64,000 bases of DNA from Hoplostethus atlanticus (lineage: Eukaryota > Chordata > Actinopteri > Trachichthyiformes > Trachichthyidae), in NCBI GenBank assembly GCA_034670405.1, contig JAXDDX010000005.1, forward strand, positions 3,216,001 through 3,280,000, read 5' to 3'. A model generated the notes under the pieces. The model searched no databases, was not told the origin of the DNA, and worked only from the letters and a program-made list of their open reading frames with translations. Shown in pieces: positions 19,261 to 31,200 of this stretch. The position numbers were made by a program, and so were the translations under genes. Positions within the stretch are counted from its first letter, which is position 1. Each line of letters starts with the position of its first letter.

Positions 19261-21702
19261 TACCGGCTCCTGCAGCCTCCTGGACAGCCCGATGATGCCT
19301 TCCACCCAGGGATCCCATATGAAAAGGTGGGAGGGACGGCTCCTAGGGGGCTGGTGTAAGGCGATGGCGGGGGGGGGGTATGGTGATCCTTCACCAGGGA
19401 TATACAACCCACCCGCAACTCTGTTTACCCAGTTCACCTTAGGAAACCCACTTTTTTTTTATCCATCTGTTTTAGCCTGGCTTTAACTTCTATGACATAA
19501 ATTCATAATAAACAACACTGGAAAAAGTCATTTAGTCTCATATTCAGACGTTAAAATCTGGGGTGAGATATTTTTCCTTGTTTCCAACGCAAATCGGCCA
19601 TTTCTCTTGAATGATTTTCTTGATGCTGAAGGAGTGATCTGCTTTCTGCCTTGTCTCGTGATATTTATATTTTAAGGCAATCCAAATAGTGTCTACATGT
19701 CTTTATTTGCAGAATGGAGTTTGCACACTGCTTCAGGCATATTTATGGACATCAATTCTTCATCTTTATGACATAAATTCACACTAAACATCACGGTACA
19801 CTCCAAAAAAATGTCCCTCTTAACAAGTTCTTAAAATCTCCAGCAATGCTACGAGGGTACACACCTGATTAAATTGAATCCTGATTGAATGTTTCAGGTT
19901 TGGACTCATATCGGGGTAGCAGGGTAGCCCGGTGGTTAGAGAGACTGTCCTTAAACCAGATGAGCTGGTTTAAGCCCCCATGCCAGCAAGCATCCACTCG
20001 ACTCAAGTGCCCTTGATCAAGACATTACCAGCTACCAGGGCTGCTGCTCTGAAGCTGACCCTGACCTCTGACCTCCATGGAGTGGGGGGGGGGCAAGAGA
20101 AAAGATAATTTCCTCACGAGGATCAACACAGTGTCACATTACAGCATATCTATTGATACACAGGCTATACAGTTGGTTGGCAATCATGCTATTATTTGAT
20201 CATTAACCTCATTCAGCAAATCCCCATGATTACAATCAAAGCTCGAATGCTATTAAGTTTCATTTCCAAATGTGTTTTCCTCATGTTTGAGGGAAATATG
20301 GTTTCACAGCTTTGCCCAAAATAACTACCCTGAACCACTGACAGCACGAACAGACCATGTTCCTCATCCTCGCTTTCCACTATTTTATATGAAGTCAATC
20401 CCCAATGAATGTGGGCACAGTGCCTTGTGTTTTCCTTACGTTAAAGGAAAATACTGCTGAGTTTCGCTTTCTGGCTAATTTTCCTTAATTGTACTTCTAT
20501 TATCATTTAATTCCCATTGCATGACTTTGGCGTTGTTATATTTCGGGGTAATATCCAGACACAGAAAGGTAAAAACCCATGGTGTGTTAGCTGGCTGAGC
20601 AGTTTACTGTTGACAGGAAGTGACACTTACTATATCATTTATGTAGTATACAAACTGCATTGCTCATGCTGAGAGCCACTTATCTGGCAATTTGGTTCCA
20701 TTTTCAAAATAGTTGCCTAATAGGAGCATTGAGGCAACCGGCACAAAAACACAAACTGTTAGTTTACATTGATGGATTATAGGTTCTAATATCTGCCATT
20801 AGGAGAATTGATGGTGCTTTTAAACTTAGTGGGGTGCTATGGGCAGCGTGGAAGGGAAAGTTTGAATGCAAACCTTACGGCAAATGCACTGAAAATACAT
20901 TGTATGCGGGTGGGAAAAAGTGTGGAAGTGACAGAGGTGAGTGAAAAATTCAATATAGGCAGTATTCTTGGAGAGTAAAAAATATGGCTGTGTGCTGGTG
21001 GCTCCCACGGTGAGCGCAATTAGCGACATCTCAGATAATCTACAGCGTAATTCCTTTTGAATGGGGGCCAGATTTCAAGAAAAACACATGCCCCTTGTGA
21101 GCCTGAAACGTAGCTGGCAAGTTTAAGCACTGAGGATGATCACACATAATCATAAGCAGACTGCCTTTTGGGGGGGGCAGGCCGTGGGGCGAGCGTAAGC
21201 AGACTGCAAGGGGAAGGGGGGGAGTAATAGTACTCTGTGTTTTCTTTGCCTACAGTAGCTCTCTGGCGTCGGCTGCGGCTTGGCTGATGTGCGCCTCTGA
21301 GCTCAGAGATGAAAAAGCAAGCATCACATACTTTAGAAGATGAATTATGGTACAGACCGGCGGTAAAGGGGGGGGGTAGCGCGAGCTGATTGGCAGCCTC
21401 GGTGGGACGGGTCCTCGCTACTTGTGAACAACTTAAAACCCTGCGGTGTGGCACGGTCTTGTTCGATGGGGAGTCTGAAGGCTTATCTTGATGGATTCTG
21501 TGCCATGGAGTCAAAGCACCATTAGGTCAGGGTCTGTCGACAGTAGTCAACAACGTGTTGTACCAGCTGCTGACATTACAGCCGTCAGGTCCTTAAGCGG
21601 TCCATGCCTCTGCCTAATCTCAAAAACCTGAATCAGAAACGAAATTCTCTCACCATTGTTCATTGTGTCATTTTTCTGTCCGGGTCTTTGGGTCTTTCTG
21701 AC
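19261..21702. other. upstream noncoding region with one SINE
   Basis: No exon recognised. Contains the SINE at 19912-20120 and otherwise AT-rich unique-looking sequence. Two similar 'atgacataaattca' phrases (about 19492 and 19770) hint at an old short duplication. Confidence 0.6.
19912..20120 (+). mobile_element. tRNA-derived SINE
   Basis: The head resembles a tRNA gene. An A-box-like tagcccggtgg at 19925-19935 is followed by ggttagag, and a B-box-like ggtttaagccc lies at 19967-19977, at tRNA-like spacing. The body has aagtgcccttgatcaag and the gctgaccctgacctctgacc block shared with 17921-18034. RNA polymerase III-type boxes plus a dispersed body are diagnostic of a SINE; the exact family is not named. 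Confidence 0.7.
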
Positions 21703-22091
21703 TTTAAAGCTGCGCTAGGCAAGATTTCTATGCACAAATCCACCCCTGTCTTATCAGCCTAATTGACAAAGTGGGGCTGCAACAAGAAGAAGAATGTCCC
21801 GTCCCACTGTTGAGATGCCGTAGATTTGCCCTGTTTGTCCAATCTGGTGTCGGGTATGGTCACTTCCCCCGCCCGCAGGAAGTGCCCGAAATCCAAACTG
21901 TCTCTAGAACAGCAGTGAGTTAGCGCTCCGTCCAGAGGAATTCACCAAGATCTTTTGCGTCCCTCATTCCTTCGGTACGAAGCAATTACAGACTACAGTT
22001 TACGGAAGTCACATTACAGGAATTCTGGGTATTGAAGTTCAACAGTTACCTCTCGCTGCTAACATGCCAAGTGCAGCTAGTGCAGCTTTAA
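21703..22091. mobile_element. MITE-like element with TTTAAAGCTGC ends
   Basis: The left end tttaaagctgcgctag (21703-21718) and right end ctagtgcagctttaa (22077-22091) are inverted repeats with one mismatch. The 390-bp body has no coding capacity. The exact right-end 15-mer recurs at 44348-44362, showing it is a dispersed family. Flanks ctgac and ctaac are similar but not identical, so the duplication at the target site is unproven. Confidence 0.6.
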
Positions 22092-24980
22092 CTAACTTTA
22101 ATGTACTCTTGGCGTTGTATCATTTTCTTTCATCCAAGCATCCAATTCCAGCTCCGATGTTTACGTCTGTGTCCTCTAGGTCTCTCTGACTCGGTTCCGC
22201 GGTGCGATTAGGCCAACTTCCTCTGTAGAGCGCGAGCTCTAAACAGTGTATACACAGACCCGGAGAGAATTCAGAGGTAGTCGCCTTCACTCCACTATAA
22301 TGATACATTTCCAGAGGAGATGTAATTTATAGCGCTACTACATCTGGCCCGATGACACCGCGCTCACTGAGCAGCCACAACATGTCTGCGGAGAGCATTA
22401 GGGACGCGGTGGTGTCTTTGCGCTCAGATTTACGAGCGGCCCGCTCTTCGCTTGTGTGTTTCATAGAAAATGATTATTGCTCGTGTCTTGTAAACAGACG
22501 CTCGCTGCTCCCAACGTTTATGGGGACAGAGTTCTCGCTGCTTGCGGTTTCCTCTTCCCTTTATTTGGTCATTCCTGAAAGCGAGGCTATTTTGTGCTGA
22601 ACGCTAATACACACATACACACACATGCATCAATAAACTTCTACATCAGGGATGCCTGGTGCAGAGTTCACCGTGTAACTCGTTGTGCTCTTAGTGCAGT
22701 ACTTTGCTGTGGTTCCATTGCTGTCAAGGGATTGGGTGCTGCTGATATGATGAACGATATAAGAGCAGGCATTGCAGTGTGAGTTTCTAGCATGTTTACT
22801 ACCAGCGGTTTGGCCCCCGGGAGTCAGGCTGCGGGCCTCCTGGCATGGCCCGAGACCATTTCTTAGACGTATGCACATAAAACACGGGCTCAAACTTGAG
22901 AGGTATAAATCATCGCATCAGAGGGTCGTCCGAGGTAGAGGGAGCTTAGTCCTGTCGTATTTGTTTGTCTAGACGCCCGGAATGCTACCAACGGCGGAAA
23001 AAGAGCTGGAGGCGGATATTAATGTGGACAGTGACTCTGGATGCATGGGCGCAATAAAAATGCACGGCTGCAAACCCAAGCTGCAACCTTTCAGAGCTGC
23101 GCAGTTAATCCTCCGCTTTTACAACGTATAATTCGTGTTTGACATATCCGGGGGGAAATGTGTGCAGTGGCATCTCGCGTTCCCCGCACTATTATTATCC
23201 GTTTTTTTTTCTTCTGCAGACTTCTAGTAGATTTGCTACGCAGACAGCTTTTAATAGCCGTAAACACTCATCAGTGCGTACACTGTTGATACAAGTAGAA
23301 GTTTATTAGTCACCTACACAGTATGCCTAACCCCCCCCGCCCCCCGCGGCATCAGCAGCGACTACTCTAGCTGCAGCACCTCTCTCTCTCTGGATAAATG
23401 GAGAAGTCTGTGGTTGAAACAGACAAAGTTTGTGAATGGCCGCGGTCAATTCCGTCCTCCTAGATGAGTTGCGGCGCTCACGCACAGACCCGGGGACTGC
23501 ACACATTTCCACACTTCCTCCTTTTGTCCCCCCCCCCCCGTGCATATTTCACCGCTCTCGATGGAGAACTGCTCGGAGCTATCTTAGGCATGTCTGGACA
23601 CTGTGTATGTTTAGCGACTGGCTTTTTTTTTTTTTAGAGATTCCTCTTATGAATGGGAAGTAACGTGCACGTCTGGCTTGCGAAGGCGCAGGCTCGTCAT
23701 CGTCACATGGACATTGACTAAGGTTGACTCCGCAAGCGCTGTTAGAAAATAAGGAAGGAACTCTGGATGGGCTGGTACATGGTACAAGGCTGAGTGTACA
23801 TGATGTACACTGCACGTAGAAATGATGATCTGGTTAATATTGTAACCCTCTATGCCCATATTTGTGGTTTTGGTATACACCGAATCAGTTATCAGTTCAA
23901 GAGACTATATCGCTGTTCCGAATCCCTAAAGATTCCCTAAAGAGTGACTAAATAATATAGAAATTTCTACATCACATGAGCAAAAATGATGTGTAAAATA
24001 TGACAATGGGGTGTTTGTTATCGTCTGGTCGTCCGAAGGGGGTTGAAGAATTTAGCACGTTCCGATTCAGTACGTGCTAATGCTACGCACTAAAGTGGCG
24101 ATAGGTGCTCCGGCGTGGGTACTGTATCTCATCCACACCCGTGTCTAATCTGAAACGTGTGGCCAATAACCATCAGGTCAAAGACGTATGACCTATGAGA
24201 CAATTTTCCAACATCACTTCTAACAGGCGATTATTCAGGCGAGCCATCCAAGGAAGGCCATCATGTCACTTTCAGACAAGATGATATTATATAAGCGCTG
24301 TTTTTTTTTTTCCTTCTCTGCTGAAATGTGTGTTCATTCAGTTTTGTTGCAAATCCCTGTAATGGTTATGGGGATTATGGGAGTGGATGGTTTCATTTTT
24401 CTAGCCTATGACTGTCACATCCAGGTCCATTACAATGATTTAAACCCAGGCATATATGCCAAGGCCCTTTTTTACTGCAGGGCTCTCCGGCTTGGCTGCA
24501 GTACATTAAAACGCCTTTATATAGTCCGGCGCAGTCAGGGTCGTGGTTACGCGGACGTGAAAGGGTCACTCGCGAGTCTCTCCGTGCCTTGAAGCGTGTT
24601 GTAGACTAAATATTGAAAGATGATTTTCCTCTTTGATGTCTCTAACCAGGGACAGGAGAGGAGATTTATTATTATTATATTTTACCAGCCTAAATCCTAC
24701 TAGCATCGAGATTGTGGTTTCTAATATTGAGCCGTGATGGTCATCTATGATGCGGGAGTGATGCATCTCACCGCAGTTTTGAAGCTTTTTTTTTTAAATG
24801 ACACTGATTGGCCCATTCATTCAATGAGTCGGTAGGTCTGTCTGCCATGTGTGATATCTCTCACATTGCTGATCCTATTTTGACGAAAGTTGTGGAAATG
24901 ACAGAAACAGGATTTTGGTGGACTGCTAAGGTGAAATAAGTGAAAGTTTATGTACTTCATACAACGGAACCCTACTACTC
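22092..24980. other. noncoding region, no gene seen
   Basis: Contains short homopolymers and C-rich runs near 23.33 and 23.53 kb. A segment at about 24755-24830 shares gatgcatctcaccgc and gattggccca-like blocks with 25150-25215, indicating two diverged copies of one repeat. No exon with family features was found. Confidence 0.6.
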
Positions 24981-25130
24981 ATGCTCAAACCCCATTGGCT
25001 CACAGAACTGGGGCCTGAGGAGGGAGGTCATGCTCAAACCCCATTGGCTCACAGAACTGGGGCCTCAGGAGGGAGGTCATGCTCAAACCCCTTTGGCTAA
25101 CAGAACTATTGGGGCCTCAGGAGTGAGGTC
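24981..25130 (+). repeat. tandem repeat, three units of about 49 bp
   Basis: Units start at 24981, 25030 and 25079 with atgctcaaacccc. The first two units differ by one base (gcctgagg/gcctcagg). The third has ctttggctaa in place of cattggctca and a 3-base insertion. Near-identity of units one and two suggests recent expansion and likely length polymorphism. Confidence 0.9.
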
Positions 25131-25346
25131 TGCGGTTGGACCCTTCTCGGAAATGATGCATCTCACCGCTGCATTCTGCATTAGTGTGTTCATAGAGATT
25201 ACACCGAATGGCCCAAGGGTGGCGCTATAATTACAGGTCAAAATTAAACATGAAATTTGATGCACACTAGCCTCGCTACAAATTTGACTCGAGGATCATC
25301 AATGTAATGCATATGGATTTCTTGAAACTTTTCCTCCTAAGATTTT

Positions 25347-25847
25347 TCATTTTTCATTGTTATTTTGCTGATTTGATTGATCCGATTGATCCGCTGTAAT
25401 CCACTGCTGTAACATGTCCTGGATTGCCTTGGTTTTCCCTAAACTCTTATATAATGCTTCTTTGGTATTTTCTCGTAATCTATGAATTCTTACATAAAGA
25501 AGTCCACTCCACTGATTGACCTGATTGAACTCCTCTTCAGTTATTCCTGTCCCACTAGGTGACATATTAGTTCCTGATGATGTTTTCTGTTTCTGTCTGG
25601 GTAGTTTGTGCAATGCAGAAATATAGACACAAGGTGCCGTCACACTAAACAATGCACATTTCATATTTCGATACCCTGAAAATGTTGTTGTTTCAGATAT
25701 CAGCCGGGCAGGAAGTGTTTGCACCCTCTCTAGCGTTGTCATGTGTAGCAGACAAAGCAGCCCTAGCAAGGAGGCAAAGTAGGGCAGCGCAATATTTCCA
25801 GGGACAAGTTGAAACAGGATCCCGTCTCTCGAGTTATTGTGCAGCAT
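25347..25847 (-). other. unrecognised open reading frame, 166 codons
   Basis: I do not recognise this frame. From ATG at 25847 it has a hydrophobic segment at about residues 17-36 (PGNIALPYFASLLGLLCLLH). A basic, polar middle follows, then a helix-prone C-terminal half with regular charge spacing (TEEEFNQVNQWSG, IHRLRENTKEALYKSLGKTK, IQDMLQQWI) and a Q/N/S-rich tail. Unlike most frames in this window it is not built from microsatellite codons. It lies beside repeats (24981-25130 and 25150-25260), so it could be part of a transposable element. An AG acceptor-like site after a pyrimidine-rich stretch at about residue 83 (LPRQ) would also allow the second half to be an exon. Chance is still possible. 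Confidence 0.3.
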
Positions 25848-28228
25848 TCTTTACCGCCGTGGTTCGAGTCCTACGCGTGCGATATGTAGGTGTATCTTTC
25901 GTGGGGATCTAGAAGGTGTGACAACTGACAGGCGGGGAGGAAGATGTCAATTCAGAAGTCAGCGTCTTTCGGTCTGTATCGTTTACAGGCTCCGGGGCAG
26001 GTCGCTCAACACTGTTGTTATTGTAATTCTATGACTCGTCCTTGTGTCGGTATTGACATGTCGTAAAAACATTAAAAATAGCGCGACGCTGGCTTTACAG
26101 CTTCAAGATAGACAGACGCGGTCAATCTGAAGAAGAGGCCGGCAAAATAATTTAAAGGGGGGCGAGCTTGCTGAACTGGAGGACCGACCCCCGATTCTTC
26201 TTCTTCTTCTTCTTCTTTCCTTTTTTTTCCTCTCCTTTTCCTGTCTCTCTAGTCAATGCCTTCCTTTTGTCACGGCCCCTCGTGACGGGATCCCCTCATC
26301 TGTTTCCTGCTGTTTGTGTGTGAGTTGCTTGGAAACCATGGTAGCCGTGCAGTTGGGAGTTTTTTTTTAGTTTTTTTTTTAACTGGAGTGGCTGTGGGGG
26401 GTTTGCGAGGTTACGGGGTCAGCATATGGGTGGGATGCTTTCTTACGCTTTCATGTGTGCGTTCCATGTTTTTGACATGTGGACAACAGTAATTCCCCCT
26501 CTGGGTTTAGGGGATGTAGTGGATTATTATTATTATTATATGAGGATATGGTCTTTTAAGGAAAAAGAGGCATAAGCTATATTATATATATATATTCTAT
26601 TACCTACTAATTGGAGGTCATGGTTTACCCAGCTTTTTATTTGCCACTGCATCACTGCCCAACTCTATTGCCCGTTACCCTAACCAGGGTATTAGTCCCA
26701 CTGTCTTGATCATGAAGCATCTTGTAAAATCTCTCTTAAAAAGTGTTATATAAGGAAACTTATGCCCATCAAAAATGATGACCATACGCACAAGGCCTTG
26801 TTAAAACATTCTGATTCACGCTGTGTTGTGAGTCAGCCCTCTTTGCTTTGATTCACCCCCATCTGGCTCCGATAAGGGCGAGTATGTATCACATGAGGAA
26901 TAAACCACATAGTGCGATGCTCAAGTGCCGGACAGCTTTACTGAGGCCCGAGGCTTGACCCCGCTCTCCTTCACATCACCTAGACGCCGATAGTGTCAGG
27001 TTTACATCAGGTTGTGTTCTGCTTCTTCTTTAAGGCCGTTACAAGCTTTAACAGCAGTTACACACACGTGCGGGGTGCAGGAGGCGCAGATGTGGGCACG
27101 CACGCCGTGTGTGAACCCGTATATGCAGACATTCGGATTTAGGATGTCTGCGTCACGATGAGCTTCTCGTCAGGTCAGTGTGACTCACAGGTCGCTGAAT
27201 TCCATTAACTCAAGACTCACACACATGTGCATCATATAGTCACACACACACACACATGCATGCATGCACACGGTTTAACACTGAACCAAGAGAAGAAGCT
27301 GCTTTCTTTTTCTGTTAGTCCAATCTGTGCAATTGAAACACTTGTAACCAGACATGATCAAGTGCTGCTGAAAGGTATCCGTCCATGGGGAGAGAGCGTC
27401 CTGCTGCCCCGATTGTGATCCATCCGAAGCTGTTCCCCCGCACCCCCCCGCTGCCAGAAGCTTCTACCAGCTCTCTGGAAACCAGATCTGTTGTGTTTTT
27501 TCACTTGGAATTCCAAAAGCGGTGCTCCTGACCTCAGACGGTGATCCCAATCAGGAGGAATACCCTGATGCTGCAGTTTGGACCCTCTGCACTGAAACCA
27601 AATAGTATAATCGCGTAATAAGCGGACCCCTCTCCAGGAAACACACTGAAGTAGGAAAGCTGGCTGCTGCCCCTGCTGATAACTCAAGAGCGTCTCTCTT
27701 ACCCCGGCTGTGTGAACGTGGTGTAATAGCGCCATTCCGCTAAGTAATATTCTTACTTTACAAATTACCGTGCAGCGCTCAACACGCTCAACAGACTGTT
27801 GGCTTCTGGGATTGATTTTTGAGCCTGCCAGTGTTACAGTCATATTTGCTGCAGACGCATGCAGCCTAGCATTTTCAGGTAAAACACTGTCATATTTTCT
27901 TGTGACTCAAGATGACTCACGAGTCCCTGGTTCTTCTCCAGTAAGTAAACACTGCGGCTTCATAGAGGTTGTGCAATTAATGAAATGGCCAGCACACATT
28001 TCAGCGCATTCAGAGTATAAACAGGATGCTGCCCTCCTCCCCCTGTGCCAGCCAGTGTATCCCAGGATTAGCCTCGTCCGCATTGACCTTCACCGGGTGG
28101 TGAGGAATTGCTTTTTTTGCCCTGCCCGTTTGGCACTGGGCGTTTTTTTATTGACACGGCATGCAAAAGTTGTGTGTTTTAGCACTGAAGTTGAAGCTGT
28201 TGTTGTATTCCTAGAGATTAATAATAGA
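25848..28228. other. noncoding region, no gene seen
   Basis: Holds a (TTC)n run near 26.2 kb, a TTAT/TA-rich patch at 26.53-26.60 kb and a short CA run near 27.24 kb. The long open frames at 27.36-28.31 kb on both strands show no family features and one runs into the LINE tail at 28229, so I do not call them genes. Confidence 0.6.
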
Positions 28229-28285
28229 GATTCAAGAACTTTATTTGTCACATACACACACGGGGTGTGCAGTGAAGCGCCATGC
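28229..28285 (-). mobile_element. L2-type LINE 3' end fragment
   Basis: On the minus strand it reads a cttcactgcacaccccgtg block, then tgtatgtgacaaataaag and ttcttgaatc. This matches the terminal sequence of the longer LINE fragment at 40460-40510 (cacacctcgtgtgtgtatgtgacaattaaa...cttgaatc). Only the extreme 3' end is present, as expected for a severely 5'-truncated insertion. Confidence 0.65.
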
Positions 28286-29116
28286 CGTATGTTGCTTTGT
28301 TTGATTTAGCCAAAGCAGTACAGTACTATACATACACTAACGCTCTATGTGGATGACTCAACGCTTTAACCAACAGCGTGGTCACATATGGTCATTTTTC
28401 TACTGGTGTTACAATGCAACACTGTATAGTGGACCTACATGCATGAATTTGAGATTATGACGCATACCCGCCCCCCCTCCAGTGGAACACCAGGTTGTGA
28501 AAGTCTGCATGCCTTCATGGTTTGTTAGCTTGTCAGGCCTGGCAGCAGGAGGCAGTGTTACTCAGCAGCTCCCATGTGTCGCAACCTCGCCACTACCTAC
28601 GTAACTGCGAGGGCTTCTGGGAAACCGCCTGGGCCTGTAATCATCCTCCAGTAAAAGGGAGATCGGGAGCCGCGACGCTGCCAAAGAAAAGCACACACAT
28701 TGCTGAGACACACACACACACAGTACACACACAAGTCAAGAAGGGTTTGTTGCCAACTTCTATGGTTCTCTCTTCTCGTGCAATTGTGGTTGTACGTGTA
28801 AATATGCCTGGACAGTATAATTCCACGCGTTGTCACCTCCACGCACTCCCCATGCATTCTCCATTAGAGAATAAAGCTTAAGTCTTGTCAGAGGGAATCC
28901 CTGATAGCCAGACTGAGAATAGACACACACTCCATACGGGCCCCTCCGCACACACAGTCCTCCTCCAGCAGTCCCGAACCGCTCTGACCCAGCGTCTAGA
29001 GTGACTCAACGCCTCGGCTCGCAGCACTTCCCAGAAAGCCATGCCAGGCTACGAGAGATTTCCCCACTTTTGCTTTAGTCGGGCTGCAGATCGGTCTGTC
29101 GTCGGAGCACATTACC

Positions 29117-29163
<47 letters not shown>

Positions 29164-30677
29164 TTTTCAGGGCCCCCAGACTCTTAAGGTGGAAAATTAC
29201 TCCTGAAAGTATTTACATATCATCACATGAACCAGATCTGCGTCCCAGCCTCGCATTACGTATCGAGGTCAGACTAACCGCCATGGCGTCCAGACGGTTA
29301 TGAAACTCGCTCGGGCTAACAGGTTATTATACCCCAGCTCTGCCTCCATGGTGTGGTTTCAGAGGGCCCCATGTCTGGATGGGTGGGGGGGTCCGCCTCA
29401 TCCCGCCGCTCTCTACTGTATAAGCAGCCCGAGCCACTTGGAGTTTCCCATCACTTGTGGGCCTCAACTATTTAGCTAGCGAAGCTAACGTTAGTTAACG
29501 TTAACGTAATCTTCGTAGGATGACGGGTCGTACAATTCGGGAAATCACAACCTCTTCCATTTTCCGTTCAAAGAAGTTGGGACGAGGGACAACAATGTTA
29601 ATGACCGGGGAGAATCTGAGAACCATTTAATGTAATTTATTGAATTTGTCACGGCACGCACGAGTGGTCACTCGCCGTGCACAGACGGTGAATGGGGGTG
29701 AGCTGCATCTGGTATGCAACTGGTGAAACTCGACTGAGGGATCTTAGATGCACGTTGCATGTAGTGTGCATGAGTATACACCTCATCAGTTAGCCTTGCA
29801 TTCGTCCTGCAGGGTTTTGCAAAAGAAAACAAATCTTGCCGTGGAGGGCGGAGGGTTGAGGATGAGGCTTATATCAGTACAGGAGATCATGAGATCATGA
29901 AAAATCATATACTCCCATTGACCAGACTGTCAAGAGTATAATGACAAATTGAAAATGGTCCCTCTCTATCTTGGGGCCCTCTGCAAATTCAAAGGAGCTA
30001 TCTTGAAAGTCTGGAGAGAGGGGAGGTGATAAATTCTAGAAATAGCACATGATAAGGCTCAAGATGTGCTGTAATATCCGCGACTCAAGGATATCGTCTT
30101 ACAGACGTCGCAGCCTCACGCTTTTAATCACGGGAAACGGCGTTACACTGCACCGTCCAGAGCGAAGCAGGTCGAAGGCGTGAGCGGATGGAAAGCGTTT
30201 GGAGTCTGGATGGCTGGCTGAAATCAAACGGGACTAATTAAAGCTCCATCAAGTCGGGTTGGGGCACCGGTTGATAAAACTCAGCCCTGGCTGTGCTTTA
30301 TAGAAGGGACTCGATGGGGGCAGATTGTCCCTCCTCAGCTGCAGAACACATGGTCCATGAGTCTGTTGATACTCAAAATACCTGAGACTTGGAAAAGGTC
30401 ATAGACTAAGATTGTGTGGCTGCTTGTAATTCATCTGGCAAAATGGGAAATTACATTTATTTCCACGCACGTTTTCTTTCCTGAATGTTTGTTGGACTAA
30501 CAACACCCTGTTTTGATATGTTTTACTGATCAACAATTACTGGTAGTGAATTAAAAAAAAACTCCTAATCTTGAAAATGTTGTCCCTGGTTCATGTGCTG
30601 GTGCTGCCATCTGCTGGTCAAATAATGTATTGCATGAAGACTGACTAAAACCTTACACATACAGAAGTAACTACACA
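28286..30677. other. noncoding region, no gene seen
   Basis: Contains a (GT)21 tract at 29121-29162 and a self-complementary stretch near 29.47-29.51 kb (taacgttagttaacgttaac). Otherwise unique-looking sequence without exon features. Confidence 0.6.
29121..29162. repeat. (GT)n microsatellite
   Basis: About 21 uninterrupted TG units in intergenic sequence. Confidence 0.96.
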
Positions 30678-30817
30678 CTATAGATAGATAGAGACAGATG
30701 GCTCTTTATTGTCCCCAAGGGGAAATTGTAGTTATGCAGCAGAACAAAGCAAGAGAGAGACACACATAGTGCAAGAAATAATAACTTAGTGCAATTTACA
30801 ATTGTGCAATTTGGTCG

Positions 30818-30861
<44 letters not shown>

Positions 30862-31200
30862 CAAGGGCAGTTCTGAGAAGGTCCGAGTGTAAGGTCCAAG
30901 ATGGATCTGATTTTAGACCTCATCCTCCCCTCAGCTACCTCGTCCAGGCTCTCTCCCACAACCGAGCCAGCTTTCTTGACCAGTTTATTAATCCTGTTGA
31001 CATTCTTTGCCTTGATGCCACCTCCCCAACATACCACAGCAAAGAAGAGTGCATTGGCTACCACAGTCTGGTAGAACATGCGGAGCAGCCTGTTGGACAC
31101 GTTGAATGATCTGAGCCTCCTCAGGAGGTCTGCTGTGACCTTTCCTGTAGAGGGCATCAGTGTTGCCTCTTGTTCCGACGAAATGTCTTGCTGACATTGA
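30678..31200 (-). mobile_element. 5'-truncated non-LTR retrotransposon (CR1/L2-like RT end)
   Basis: On the minus strand, 31157 to about 30897 encodes the C-terminal tail of a LINE reverse transcriptase. Recognisable pieces are LLRRLRSFNVSNRLLRMFYQ, VANALFFAVVCWGGGI and INKLVKKAGSVVGESLDEVA. Its upstream continuation (LYRKGHSR) is in another frame at about 31130-31160, so there is a frameshift. A (CA)n expansion at 30820-30860 then interrupts it. The 3' end has the polyadenylation-type aatttccccttggggacaataaag followed by short (CTAT)n repeats, typical of fish LINE tails. It is an inactive fragment, about 520 bp. Confidence 0.8.
30820..30860. repeat. (GT)n microsatellite inside LINE fragment
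   Basis: About 20 GT units located between the coding remnant and the 3' tail of the LINE fragment, so it probably grew from sequence carried in with the element. Confidence 0.95.

Noticed and set aside
25858-25872. tRNA-like B box (GGTTCGAGTCC)
   Set aside because: The flanking bases do not form a T-stem and no A box or cloverleaf can be drawn upstream.
27358-28309. 161- and 179-codon open frames on opposite strands
   Set aside because: No domain features; the plus-strand one ends inside the LINE 3' fragment at 28229-28285.
29640-29690. Imperfect palindrome cacggcacgcacgagtg/cactcgccgtg
   Set aside because: The arms have mismatches and unequal spacing, and nothing nearby suggests a functional hairpin.
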